Assembly: GCA_964016985.1 (NCBI GenBank) | Contig: OZ024835.1 | Coordinates: 441,501 to 505,500, forward strand | Direction of reading: 5' to 3' | Origin: Anodontia alba | Taxonomy: Eukaryota > Mollusca > Bivalvia > Lucinida > Lucinidae | Length of the DNA stretch: 64,000 nt | In this document: positions 33,534-44,400 of the stretch, piece by piece | Position numbering within the stretch: position 1 is the stretch's first letter | Layout: the number at the start of each line of letters is the position of its first letter | The notes under the pieces: model-generated | Database searches by the model: none | Seen by the model: the letters and a program-made list of their open reading frames with translations, nothing else | Told to the model about the DNA's origin: nothing | Made by a program: the position numbers and the translations under genes

Positions 33534-34961
33534 ATGGGTTCTAATCGAAGAAAAAGAACTAAACAATGTTCAGAATCTGATATTTCAGATGTTAACGAAA
33601 GCACTCAACCTCCAACAACCTCTACCAAAGATACATCATCTCAACATTTTCCGCGTTTCATTTTAGTTGAAAGCAAGGAAGAAAACAAACCAGTAACATC
33701 TTTATCTCCGTTTGTAATACAAAAAGTCATTCAAAGTATAGCTGGTGAGCCGGAAAACATAAAGAAACTACACAGGTCGAATCAGCTACTCATTGAGGTA
33801 TCCAAGAAAGCCCATGCCGAGAATCTTCTACGTGCACAGACTTTTCACGACTTGAAAGTCCGGGTGTACCCTCATACTTCGCTGAACTCCTCAAAGGGGG
33901 TAATTCGTTGCCCCGAATTGGGGAATTGCAGCGAGGAGGAGATTCTCGAAGGCACAAGATCTCAAGGAGTAACTGCAATAAAACGATTCAAAGTTAAACG
34001 AAACGGAGAGTTAAAAAACACAAACACCTTTGTCTTTACATTCAATACATCAGTTCTACCAAAAACAATAAAAGTAGCATACTTTAGAGTCAACGTAGAA
34101 GTCTACATACCAAATCCTTTGCGTTGTCATCATTGCCAGAAATATGGACACCATGAGGATGGGTGTTCTAGGGACCCTATCTGTTCGAGGTGCGGTCGGG
34201 TAGCGGAGCGCCCGGAAGGTCGATGTAGAGACGAACTGCACTGTGTCAATTGTGGTGAGGAGCACGGTGCTGACTCTGAGGAATGCCGGGTTTGGCGCAA
34301 AGAAGGGGAAATCTTGCGTCTTGGGTTTGCCAGAAGTGTTTCTTTCGTTGAAGCGCGGAGGCTTGTTGAGGCCCCGGCTCCAATTCCTGGAGTCGGTTAT
34401 GCCAGCATCGCCCAGTCTTCTATGAGAGAGGTTTCTGTGGTTGGTGCTGCCACTCAGACCGATCCGATCAATATTCTCGACTCTGCAGTTCAGTCAGGTT
34501 CAGCAGGCACAAGCGGCCAAGCGGAGGATCTGCAGAGGCGGAAAGGTCGGACAAGCGCTACAAGCAAGGATCAAACAGGGACACCTTCTGAGGAGAGGGG
34601 GGGAGATGGTGGCCTGAAAGGGGCCACCATTGGGATGATGAGGGGGGATTGGAGGAAGCAGCAGCGGAGGGAGGGACAAGCAAGAGGTCAATCATCTCCA
34701 CCTGCGAAAGAGGCAGGATCAAGGTCTGGTCAAGGAACGCAAGGACCGGGCGCATCAAGCAGGGAACGAGGGGGTTCAAGTAATGTTGTTCAACAGCATA
34801 ACAGGTTCGGATCTTTGAGTGACAGTGGCGATGATGTGGAGTTGGGAGAGGCTCCAGATCGCCCACGAACTGACAGAAGTGGATCGGGATCATCAGAACA
34901 TTCACACGTCAACAATAATAGATCAAAGTCACCAATAGCGTATCCTTGGTTGCTGGTCTAA
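33534..34961 (+). CDS. LINE A ORF1 gag-like protein, hypermutated second half
   Basis: 475 residues. The first ~208 residues are like B: the gag-like domain from HFPRFILVES to YFRVNVEVYIPNP, then the first zinc knuckle CHHCQKYGHHEDGC. From there on the changes versus B are Lys to Arg/Glu/Gly, Asn to Ser/Asp, Thr to Ala, Ile to Val/Met and Ser to Gly, which are exactly the codon outcomes of A-to-G. The second and third knuckle Cys/His residues survive. The normal TAG stop has become TGG at 34947-34949, adding Trp-Leu-Leu-Val before TAA. A-to-G changes cannot turn a sense codon into a stop, which explains why the frame stays open. Confidence 0.92.
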   Translation: MGSNRRKRTKQCSESDISDVNESTQPPTTSTKDTSSQHFPRFILVESKEENKPVTSLSPFVIQKVIQSIAGEPENIKKLHRSNQLLIEVSKKAHAENLLRAQTFHDLKVRVYPHTSLNSSKGVIRCPELGNCSEEEILEGTRSQGVTAIKRFKVKRNGELKNTNTFVFTFNTSVLPKTIKVAYFRVNVEVYIPNPLRCHHCQKYGHHEDGCSRDPICSRCGRVAERPEGRCRDELHCVNCGEEHGADSEECRVWRKEGEILRLGFARSVSFVEARRLVEAPAPIPGVGYASIAQSSMREVSVVGAATQTDPINILDSAVQSGSAGTSGQAEDLQRRKGRTSATSKDQTGTPSEERGGDGGLKGATIGMMRGDWRKQQRREGQARGQSSPPAKEAGSRSGQGTQGPGASSRERGGSSNVVQQHNRFGSLSDSGDDVELGEAPDRPRTDRSGSGSSEHSHVNNNRSKSPIAYPWLLV

Positions 34962-34982
34962 CTAGGGTTTAACAACTCTAAA

Positions 34983-35543
34983 ATGAATTCGAATCACAAA
35001 GTGGTACAGTGGAGCTGTCGAGGTCTAAAGTCGAACTATAGCGAGATCTTGTTGCTTTTGTCTTTATTGAGTCCATCAGTTTTTTGCTTGCAAGAAGCTT
35101 TTTTAGGGGCTGATGATCAATTAAATATCAGAGATTTCGTTGCATACAATTGTGTATGTTCCGAAGGCCGGAGGCCGTCTGGTGGAGGCTCAGTTTTGGT
35201 TCACTCTTCATGTCCGCAGCGAGAAATTGAACTTGTAACCAGTCTTCGAGCCGTTGCGGTTTCTGTTACTTTGGATAAGGAGATTGCTGTTTGTTCTGTG
35301 TATGTGCCTCCGAATTTTCATTTGGAGACCGAAGATTTAGACATTTTACTGGAACAGCTCCCTTCACCCTGTATACTGGTTGGTGACTTCAATGGTCACA
35401 GTGTCCTTTGGGGATGTAAAGATGGCAACCCTGAAGGTAGTATTGTTGAAGACTTTATAGCCAAAAGCGATCTTTGTCTTGTGAATGACAAGTCTCACAC
35501 TTGTCTCCATCCTGCAACAGGAAAGTTTTCTTCTTTGGATCTT
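34983..35543 (+). pseudogene. LINE A ORF2, 5' piece (endonuclease)
   Basis: The first 187 codons, then cut by LINE B. Heavily A-to-G changed: the endonuclease Asn of WNCRG is Ser (codon at 35013-35015), QETFLK is QEAFLG, and GDFNGHN is GDFNGHS. In this ~560-bp piece I count about 50 A-to-G differences from B and D, and none in the opposite direction. Confidence 0.93.
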
Positions 35544-36098
35544 CCCCTGGGTATTAAACTTTCCGCCTTGTCGAGGCCCTGGGGGCTCAATTCCCACTGG
35601 GAACGTTGCTAGCTTGGTGAGCAGTAATTGTCCCCTTTGGGAAGAGCGAAGAGGAAATACCACCCGTTTGCCGTGGGTGGCAACCCGTAAGCCGGAAGAA
35701 GGGATCCTGGAGGTTGAGAGTTATTGGGAGTTTGTTCTCTCCTGATGGCTCAACACGCCTCTTTGGCCTGGATTTCGGTGTAGAAGGGTGTCCGTGAGAC
35801 CCGGCACGGTCAATCGGCTGGTCGCGTCAAGCCCTAGGAAAAACCTTTTCTTTCTCTTCCTTGTCTTTTGTATCATACTGATACTCACCGTTTGCCCATA
35901 ATTCTTATTTCTCAATCTTTCCAATCCTAAGAAGGCGGCGGCTTAACGGGTCAATCGTGCAGCATTTTGCTCGTGCGAGTATATCTTCTGTGTATCTCTA
36001 GCACATGTGAGTAGGAAAGCCACTCCATTTATGTGTTCCCTCGTTGGGCTCCGTGGTGGGCGGAGAGCACGGAGGACGAATTTTAATACAACTTCATC
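35544..36098 (+). promoter_or_regulatory. LINE B 5' UTR
   Basis: 555 bp from CCCCTGGGTATTAAAC to the ORF1 ATG. It carries the palindrome TTCCCACTGGGAA and the hairpin GTATCATACTGATAC, also found in A. The start sequence is shared by four copies (A, B, C, I), which defines the true 5' end and the probable transcription start. Confidence 0.75.
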
Positions 36099-37517
36099 AT
36101 GGGTAATGATAAAAGAAAAAGAACTAAACAAACCCCAGACACTGATAATTCAGATTTTGACGAAAATTCTCAACTTCCAACTACCTCAACAAATGATACG
36201 TCTCATCAACATTTTCCACGCTTCATTTTAGTTGAAAGCAAAGAAGAGGGCAGACAGATAACATCTCTGTCTCCTTTTTTGATACAAAAGGTTATACAGA
36301 GTATAGCTGGTGAACCGGAAAACATAAAAAAACTAAACAGATCGAACCAGTTACTCATTGAGGTATCCAAGAAAGCCCATGCCGAGAATCTTCTTCGTGC
36401 ACAGACTTTTCACGACTTGAAAGTCCGAGTGTACCCCCATACCTCGCTTAATTCCTCAAAAGGGGTAATTCGTTGTCCCGAATTGAGGAATTGCGGCGAG
36501 GAGGAGATTCTCGAGGGCACAAAATCTCAAGGAGTTACTGGAGTAAAAAGATTCAAAATAAAACGAAACGGAGAGTTAAAAGACACAAACACCTTTGTTT
36601 TTACTTTCAATACGCCAGTTTTACCCAAAACGGTCAAAGTGGCATACTTTAGAGTCAACGTAGAAGTCTACGTACCAAATCCCTTGCGTTGTCATAATTG
36701 TCAAAAATATGGACACCATGAGGATAGGTGTTCTAAAGACCCTATCTGTTCGAAATGCGGTCAAACAGGAGAACACCTCGAAAGTAGATGTAGCAACGAA
36801 TTACACTGTGTCAATTGTGGTGAAAAACACAGTGCTGACTCTAAAGAATGCCGAATTTGGCACAAAGAAAAGGAAATTCTACGTCTTAAGTTTACCAGAA
36901 ATATTTCTTTCGTTGAAGCGCGGAAACTTGTTGAGACCCCCCCAACTCCAATACCTGGAATCAGTTATGCCAACATCACCCAGTCTTCTATGAGAAAGGT
37001 TTCCGTGGTTGATACTGCCACTCAAACTGATCCGATCACTATTCTCGACTCTGCAGTACAATCAAATACAACAAACACAAACAGCAAAACAGAAGATCTG
37101 CAGAAACAAAAAGGTCAAACAAACACCACAAACAAAAATCAAACAAAGACACCTATTGAGGAGAAAAAAGGAGAGGGTGGCCTGAAAAAAGCCACCATTG
37201 AGATGATAAGGAAAGATTGGAAGAAACAACAACAGAAAGAAAGACAAGCAAGAAGTCATTCATCTCCACCTACGAAAGAAACAAAATCAAAATCTAGTCA
37301 AGGAACACAAAGACCAAGCACATCAAACAGAGAACGAAAAGGCTCAAATAATGTTATTCAACAACATAACAGATTCGGATCTTTGAGTGACAGTAGCGAT
37401 GATATGGAGTTAGGAGAAGCTCCAGATCGCCCACGAACTAATAGAAATAGATCGAGATCATCAGAACAAAAACACGTCAACAATAATAGATCAAAATCAC
37501 CAATAACATATCCTTAG
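36099..37517 (+). CDS. LINE B ORF1 gag-like nucleic-acid-binding protein
   Basis: 472 residues. Acidic/Ser-rich N-terminus, then a gag-like domain (about 38-195, from HFPRFILVES to VEVYVPNP). Three zinc knuckles follow: C198-C201-H206-C211, C217-C220-H226-C231 and C237-C240-H244-C251. Then a Ser/Thr/Asn-rich linker, a Lys/Gln-rich basic segment (RKDWKKQQQKERQ) and a Ser/Arg-rich end (RNRSRSSE). ORF1 proteins of I-type LINEs coat the RNA and form the ribonucleoprotein; that role is inferred from the family. The start ATG is the first in frame and matches C and I. ORF2 begins 33 nt after the stop. Confidence 0.93.
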   Translation: MGNDKRKRTKQTPDTDNSDFDENSQLPTTSTNDTSHQHFPRFILVESKEEGRQITSLSPFLIQKVIQSIAGEPENIKKLNRSNQLLIEVSKKAHAENLLRAQTFHDLKVRVYPHTSLNSSKGVIRCPELRNCGEEEILEGTKSQGVTGVKRFKIKRNGELKDTNTFVFTFNTPVLPKTVKVAYFRVNVEVYVPNPLRCHNCQKYGHHEDRCSKDPICSKCGQTGEHLESRCSNELHCVNCGEKHSADSKECRIWHKEKEILRLKFTRNISFVEARKLVETPPTPIPGISYANITQSSMRKVSVVDTATQTDPITILDSAVQSNTTNTNSKTEDLQKQKGQTNTTNKNQTKTPIEEKKGEGGLKKATIEMIRKDWKKQQQKERQARSHSSPPTKETKSKSSQGTQRPSTSNRERKGSNNVIQQHNRFGSLSDSSDDMELGEAPDRPRTNRNRSRSSEQKHVNNNRSKSPITYP

Positions 37518-37550
37518 TTGCTAGTCTAACTAAAATTTAACAACTCTAAA

Positions 37551-40500
37551 ATGAATTCAAATCACAAAATAATACAATGGAACTGTCGAGGTCTAAAGTC
37601 AAACTATAACGAGATCTTATTACTTTTATCTTTATTGAGTCCATCAGTTTTTTGCTTGCAAGAAACTTTTTTAAAAACTGATGATCAATTACATATCAGA
37701 GATTTCATTACATACAATTATATATATTCCGAAGGCCAGAGGCCGTCTGGTGGAAGCTCAATCTTAGTTCACTCTTCATGTCCCCAGCGAGAAATTAAAC
37801 TTGTAACCAATCTTCAAGCCGTTGCGATTTCTGTCACTTTAGATAAAGAAATTACTATTTGTTCTGTGTATATACCTCCAAATTTTCATTTAGAGACCGA
37901 ACATTTAGACACTTTACTCAAACAACTCCCTTCACCCTATATACTAGTTGGTGACTTCAATGGTCACAATATCCTTTGGGGATGTAAAGATAACAACCCT
38001 AAAGGTAATATTATTGAAGACTTTATAATCAAAAACGATCTTTGTCTTATGAATGACAAATCTCACACCTATCTCCATCCTGCAACTGGAAATTTTTCTT
38101 CTTTAGATCTTTCCCTATGTCATCCATCTCTTCTGCTGGATTTCGATTGGACGGTCAGTGAAGATCAACATGGAAGTGACCACTTCCCTGTTATTATTGA
38201 AAGCGTAAATAATTCCACAAACGATCACAACGCAAAGTGGAAACTAAATAAAGCAAATTGGGAATTGTATCACTCATTATGTGAAGAAAGTCTAAAAATA
38301 GATAAGTTAAACAATTCCTTGGATCCTCTAGATGATTTTACTTCTTCTCTTCTCGATATCTCTAACAAAAGTATACCGAAAACCTCGACAAATCCAAAGA
38401 AAAGCAAGCCATGGTACAATGATGAATGCAAAGATGCCATAAAACAGCGCAAGCAAGCATTATCAAAGTTCTGCAGATATCCAACAAAGGAGAACCTGAA
38501 TAAAGTAAAGAATTTCAGAGCAAAGGCTCGTCGAACAATAAAGGCCTCCAAACGCAAATCATGGCAATCTTACGTTTCGAATTTAAATTATAAAACTCCA
38601 ATTAAAAAGGTTTGGGACATGATACGAAAAATATCTGGTAAATCAAAATCACCCAGTTTCACCCACTTAAATACAAAACGTGGAACAAAGGCCACATCAA
38701 AGGAAGAGATAGCAAACACACTTGGGGAAACTTTTTTGGATAATTCTTCATCTCGGAATTATTCAGAGAAGTTTCAAAACATCAAAAAACAAGAAGAAAA
38801 GATCAAACTTAATTTCACCTCTTCAAATACTGAAGAATATAACAGCCTGTTTAACATTACAGAACTTAAAGATGCTATCGCAGTATCAAAAGATACAGCT
38901 ACAGGCCCTGATGACATCCATTACCAGATGCTTAAACACCTTCCCGAAACCGCCCTTGACACACTTTTACATATTTTCAACGGTATATGGACAACAGGAG
39001 TTTTTCCAGAAAGCTGGCGTTTGGCCACAATTATACCTATTCCCAAACCAGGGAAAGATCATGCAGAACCAACAAACTACAGACCAATAGCGCTAACAAG
39101 TTGCCTTTGCAAAACACTAGAGAGAATGATAAACAAACGACTTGTTTGGTACTTAGAATCTAACAATCTGATAACAAAACTTCAGTCGGGATTCCGAGCT
39201 GAACGTAGTACCAATGATAATTTAGTTAGACTAGAAACTTTTATCCGTGATGCTTTTATCAAACGAGAACATGTAGTCGCTGTATTTTTCGATTTGGAAA
39301 AAGCCTATGATACCACTTGGCGATATGGAATTTTAAAAGACCTACATAACTTTGGTATGAAAGGAAGACTACCAAACTTTATTAAAAGTTTTCTTGAAGA
39401 TCGAACAATACAAGTGCGTGTAGGATCGACCCTGTCTGATCTCTATGATCAAGAACAGGGCGTTCCTCAAGGAGCCATACTTTCAACCACGTTATTCAAC
39501 GTGAAATTAAACGATATTATAAACTGTCTGGATTACAAAACAGATGGTTCTTTGTACGTTGATGATTTCTGTATTTGTTTTCGCTCGAAAAATATGCGCA
39601 CAATAGAAAGACATCTACAGCAATGTCTAAATAGAATTGAAGACTGGGCAACTAGAAATGGCTTTAAATTTTCCAAATCGAAAACTCAGTGCGTTCATTT
39701 CTGTCAACAACGGAAAATACACAACGATCCAGCGCTCTACATATATGGATCTCAAATACCAGTTGTTGCTGAATCTAAATTTCTTGGGGTTATATTTGAT
39801 AAAAAACTCTCCTTCATACCCCATATAAAATACTTGAAAGCGAAATGTTTAAAAGCATTAAACCTTTTAAAAGTTTTATCTCACACAAGTTGGGGAGCGG
39901 ACAGAACAACTCTTCTTCACCTGTATCGTTCTTTAATTCGATCAAAACTTGATTATGGGTCCCTCGTATATGGATCTGCTAGAAAATCTTATCTACAGAT
40001 GTTAGACACTGTACATAATCAAGGACTTCGTTTGGCATTGGGAGCTTTTCGTACGTCTCCAATATCGAGTCTTAACGTGGAAGCAGATGAGCCATCGTTA
40101 TGGCTACGCAGAGAAAAATTGTCCCTTCAGTACGCCATCAGACTTGCTGCTAACCCTTCTAACCCTGCTTTTGAAGTCACATTTCCACCACAATTTCAGG
40201 AATATTATGAAAGAAAACCTAACGCAATTAAATCCTTCGGCCTTCGTATAGCACCACTTTTAGAATCCTCTAATATTAACATTAAAAACATCCAAAAGCA
40301 CTCTTTTTCTGATATTCCATCCTGGTGCATTACTAAACCAACTATTCTTTTCGATTTACACAATAGCAAAAAGTCACTATCTGATTCACATCTCATGAAA
40401 CAAAACTTCCAAGAATTACAATCGCGACTTTCAGACTATCAACACATCTACACTGATGGCTCAAAAGTTGACGAAAAGGTTGGCTGTGCGTATATATCGG

Positions 40501-41237
40501 GCAGTCACCATGAAAAGATCCGTCTTCCTGATGGCTCATCTATTTTCACTGCTGAATCAAAGGCTATTGATATGGCTTTGGATTACGTTATGAATAATTC
40601 TTTAGATAACAAATTCGTTATTTTCTCTGACTCCCTTTCTGTTTTGAAATCTCTAAACCACACATCTTCAAAAAGTCCCAAAATTCAGAACTTGATAGAA
40701 AAACATCACGAGTTATCGAAAACTAAGGAAATTATATTCTGTTGGCTCCCCAGCCATGTTGGCATAAAAGGTAACGAGGCTGCCGATGTAAAAGCAAAGG
40801 CCTCACTCGATCTAGAAATTTCGAATTTTAAACTTCCATGTACAGATTTTAAACCTTTTATCAACAGGTACATCTTATCTAAATGGCAGCTGTCATGGGA
40901 CAGAGCGACATTCAATAAACTACACGAAATAAAACCGGTTCTTGGTAAAAATACCATTTATCGATCATTAAGGCGAGAAGAAGTGGTTCTTACTCGTCTA
41001 CGTATAGGTCATACTAGACTCACACATTCTTATCTGCTTAAACGAGAAGATCAGCCATTTTGTATCAGCTGTAATGAACCTTTTACGGCGAAACACTTCC
41101 TGATCGACTGCATTGAATTCTCTCATGTGCGACGTCAATTCTTTCAAACAAATGACCTGAGATACTTATTTGAAAATGTACCTGCTGATAATATACTGTT
41201 CTTTTTAAAACACATCAACCTTTTTAACAAAGTCTAA
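37551..41237 (+). CDS. LINE B ORF2: endonuclease-RT-RNase H polyprotein, intact
   Basis: 1228 residues. EEP endonuclease (1-220): N11 in WNCRG, E38 in QET, D135/N137 in GDFNGHN, D210-H211 in SDHFP. Reverse transcriptase (~480-760): NYRPIALTS 509, SGFRAERST 546, D581 in FFDLEKAYD, QGVPQGA 636, Y669-V-D-D672. RNase H (~960-1090): D969, E1002, D1027, D1079 all present. C-terminal finger C1171, C1174, H1182, C1187. It nicks target DNA and reverse-transcribes the element RNA in place. All recognisable active-site residues are conserved, making this the best candidate for a functional copy. Confidence 0.95.
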   Translation: MNSNHKIIQWNCRGLKSNYNEILLLLSLLSPSVFCLQETFLKTDDQLHIRDFITYNYIYSEGQRPSGGSSILVHSSCPQREIKLVTNLQAVAISVTLDKEITICSVYIPPNFHLETEHLDTLLKQLPSPYILVGDFNGHNILWGCKDNNPKGNIIEDFIIKNDLCLMNDKSHTYLHPATGNFSSLDLSLCHPSLLLDFDWTVSEDQHGSDHFPVIIESVNNSTNDHNAKWKLNKANWELYHSLCEESLKIDKLNNSLDPLDDFTSSLLDISNKSIPKTSTNPKKSKPWYNDECKDAIKQRKQALSKFCRYPTKENLNKVKNFRAKARRTIKASKRKSWQSYVSNLNYKTPIKKVWDMIRKISGKSKSPSFTHLNTKRGTKATSKEEIANTLGETFLDNSSSRNYSEKFQNIKKQEEKIKLNFTSSNTEEYNSLFNITELKDAIAVSKDTATGPDDIHYQMLKHLPETALDTLLHIFNGIWTTGVFPESWRLATIIPIPKPGKDHAEPTNYRPIALTSCLCKTLERMINKRLVWYLESNNLITKLQSGFRAERSTNDNLVRLETFIRDAFIKREHVVAVFFDLEKAYDTTWRYGILKDLHNFGMKGRLPNFIKSFLEDRTIQVRVGSTLSDLYDQEQGVPQGAILSTTLFNVKLNDIINCLDYKTDGSLYVDDFCICFRSKNMRTIERHLQQCLNRIEDWATRNGFKFSKSKTQCVHFCQQRKIHNDPALYIYGSQIPVVAESKFLGVIFDKKLSFIPHIKYLKAKCLKALNLLKVLSHTSWGADRTTLLHLYRSLIRSKLDYGSLVYGSARKSYLQMLDTVHNQGLRLALGAFRTSPISSLNVEADEPSLWLRREKLSLQYAIRLAANPSNPAFEVTFPPQFQEYYERKPNAIKSFGLRIAPLLESSNINIKNIQKHSFSDIPSWCITKPTILFDLHNSKKSLSDSHLMKQNFQELQSRLSDYQHIYTDGSKVDEKVGCAYISGSHHEKIRLPDGSSIFTAESKAIDMALDYVMNNSLDNKFVIFSDSLSVLKSLNHTSSKSPKIQNLIEKHHELSKTKEIIFCWLPSHVGIKGNEAADVKAKASLDLEISNFKLPCTDFKPFINRYILSKWQLSWDRATFNKLHEIKPVLGKNTIYRSLRREEVVLTRLRIGHTRLTHSYLLKREDQPFCISCNEPFTAKHFLIDCIEFSHVRRQFFQTNDLRYLFENVPADNILFFLKHINLFNKV

Positions 41238-41404
41238 CTGCTTTAATCTTTAAATTCGTTCTAGTTTTACATTTTATGCATATATAACTTACCTTTATAG
41301 CCGTTTCATTACAGAACCATGTTAGTTTACCATTTTGACGCAAATGACCCTCATGGGTTGATGCGTCGTTAAACCTGAACTCATCATCATCATCTTTGGA
41401 TCTT

Positions 41405-44400
41405 TCCATGTGTCACCCATCTCTCCTGCTGGACTTCGACTGGACGGTCGGTGAAGACCGGCATGGAGGTGATCACTTCCCTGTTATTATTGAGAGCGTA
41501 AATGGTTCCACGAATGATCACGGCGCAAGGTGGAAGCTGAATGAAGCAAATTGGGAGTTGTACCACTTATTATGCGAGGAAGGTCTCAAAATGGATCAGT
41601 TTGACAATTCCTTGGACCCTCTAAATGATTTTACTTCTCTTCTTGACATAGCTAATAAAAGTATGCCGAAAACCTCGACAAATCCAAGGAGGAGCAAGCC
41701 ATGGTGCAATGATGAATGCAAGGATGCCATAGAGCAGCGCAAGCGGGCATTATCAAGGTTCTGCAGATATCCAGCAAAGGAGAGCCTGAATAAAGTAAGG
41801 AATTTCAGAGCAAATGCTCGTCGAACAATAAAGGCCTCCAAACGCAAATCATGGAAGTCTTGCGTTTCGAATTTGAATTATAAAACTCCAATTAAAAAGG
41901 TTTGGGACATGATACGGGGAATGTCTGGTAAATCAAAATCGCCCAGTTTCACCCAGTTAAATACAAAACGTGGAACAAGGGCCGCATCAAGGGAAGAGAT
42001 AGCAAGCACACTTGGCGAAGCTTTTTTGGATGATTCTTCATCTCGGAATTGTTCAGAGAGGTTTCAAAACATCAAAAAGCAAGAAGAAAAAATCAAACTT
42101 AATTTCACCTCTTCAAATACTGAAGAATATAACAGCCTGTTTAACATTACAGAACTTAAAGATGCTATCGCAGTATCAAAAGATACAGCTACAGGCCCTG
42201 ATGACATCCATTACCAGATGCTTAAACACCTTCCCGAAACCGCCCTTGACACACTTTTAAATATTTTCAACGGTATATGGACAACAGGAGTTTTTCCAGA
42301 AAGCTGGCGTTTGGCCACAATTATACCTATTCCCAAACCAGGGAGAGATCATGCAGAACCAACAAACTACAGACCAATAGCGCTAACAAGTTGCCTTTGC
42401 AAAACACTAGAGAGAATGATAAACAAACGACTTGTTTGGTTCTTAGAATCTAACAATCTTATAACAAAACTTCAGTCGGGATTCCGAGCTGAACGTAGTA
42501 CCAATGATAATTTAGTTAGACTAGAAACTTTTATCCGGGATGCTTTTATCAAACGAGAACATGTAGTCGCTGTATGTTTCGATTTGGAAAAAGCCTATGA
42601 TACCACTTGGCGATATGGAATTTTAAAAGACCTACATAACTTTGGTATGAAAGGAAGACTACCAAACTTTATTAAAAGTTTTCTTGAAGATCGTACAATA
42701 CAAGTGCGTGTAGGATCGACCCTGTCTGATCTCTATGATCAAGAACAGGGCGTTCCTCAAGGAGCAATACTTTCAACCACGTTATTCAACGTGAAATTAA
42801 ACGATATTATAAACTGTCTGGATTACAAAACAGATGGTTCTTTGTACGTTGATGATTTTTGTATTTGTTTTCGCTCGAAAAATATGCGCACAATAGAAAG
42901 ACATCTACAGCAATGTCTAAATAGAATTGAAGACTGGGCAACAAGAAATGGCTTCAAATTTTCCAAATCGAAAACGCAGTGCGTTCATTTCTGTCAACAA
43001 CGGAAAATACACAATGATCCAGCACTCTACATATATGGATCTCAAATACCAGTTGTTGCCGAATCAAAATTTCTTGGGGTTATATTTGATAGAAAACTCT
43101 CCTTCATACCCCATATAAAATACGTGAAAGCGAAATGTTTAAAAGCATTAAACCTTTTAAAAGTGTTATCTCACACAAGTTGGGGTGCGGACAGAACAAC
43201 TCTTCTTCATCTATATCGTTCTTTAATTCGATCAAAACTTGATTATGGGTCCCTCGTATATGGATCTGCTAGAAAATCTTATCTACAGATGTTAGACACT
43301 GTATCTAATCAAGGACTTCGTTTGGCATTGGGAGCTTTTCGTACGTCTCCAATATCGAGTCTTAACGTGGAAGCAGATGAGCCATCGTTATGGCTACGCA
43401 GAGAAAAATTGTCCCTTCAGTACGCCATCAGACTTGCTGCTAACCCTTCTAACCCTGCTTTTGAAGTCACATTTCCACCACAATTTCAGGAATATTATGA
43501 AAGAAAACCTAACGCAATTAAATCCTTCGGCCTTCGTATAGCACCACTTTTAGAATCCTCTAATATTAACACTAAAAACATCCAAAAGCACTCTTTTTCT
43601 GATATTCCATCCTGGTGCATTACTAAACCAACTATTCTTTTCGATTTACACAATAGCAAAAAGTCACTATCTGATTCACATCTCATGAAACAAAACTTCC
43701 AAGAATTACAATCGCGACTTTCAGACTATCAACACATCTACACTGATGGCTCAAAAGTTGAAGAAAAGGTTGGCTGTGCGTATATATCGGGCAGTCACCA
43801 TGAAAAGATCCGTCTACCTGATGGCTCATCTATTTTCACTGCTGAATCCAAGGCTATTGATATGGCTTTGGATTACGTTATGAATAATTCTTTAGATAAC
43901 AAATTCGTTATTTTCTCTGACTCCCTTTCTGTTTTGAAATCTCTAAACCACACATCTTCAAAAAGTCCCAAAATTCAGAACTTGATAGAAAAACATCACG
44001 AGTTATCGAAAACTAAGGAAATTATATTCTGTTGGCTCCCCAGCCATGTTGGCATAAAAGGTAACGAGGCTGCCGATGTAAAAGCAAAGGCCTCACTCGA
44101 TCTAGAAATTTCGAATTTTAAACTTCCATGTACAGATTTTAAACCTTTTATCAACAGATACATCTTATTCAAATGGCAGCTGTCATGGGACAGAGCGACA
44201 TTCAATAAACTACATGAAATAAAACCGGTTCTTGGTAAAAATACCATTTATCGATCATTAAGGCGAGAAGAAGTGGTTCTTACTCGTCTACGTATAGGTC
44301 ATACTAGACTCACACATTCTTATCTGCTTAAACGAGAAGATCAGCCATTTTGTATCAGCTGTAATGAACCTTTTACGGTGAAACACTTCCTGACCGACTG

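Larger units (their letters stand above)
35544..41392 (+). mobile_element. LINE B, complete and apparently intact
   Basis: 5,849 bp: 555-bp 5' UTR, ORF1, 33-nt spacer, ORF2, 155-bp 3' UTR and (ATC)n tail. It is inserted in ORF2 of LINE A with a perfect 12-bp target duplication TCTTTGGATCTT (35532-35543 and 41393-41404). Both frames are open with all catalytic motifs, so it may be a recent and possibly autonomous copy. ORF1 zinc knuckles plus an ORF2 with EEP endonuclease, reverse transcriptase and RNase H point to the I superfamily, Nimb-like; the clade would need a phylogeny. Confidence 0.97.

Noticed and set aside
38722..39090. Recurrent 122-codon ORF overlapping ORF2 in another sense frame
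   Set aside because: It lacks any domain and is destroyed in several copies while ORF2 stays open.
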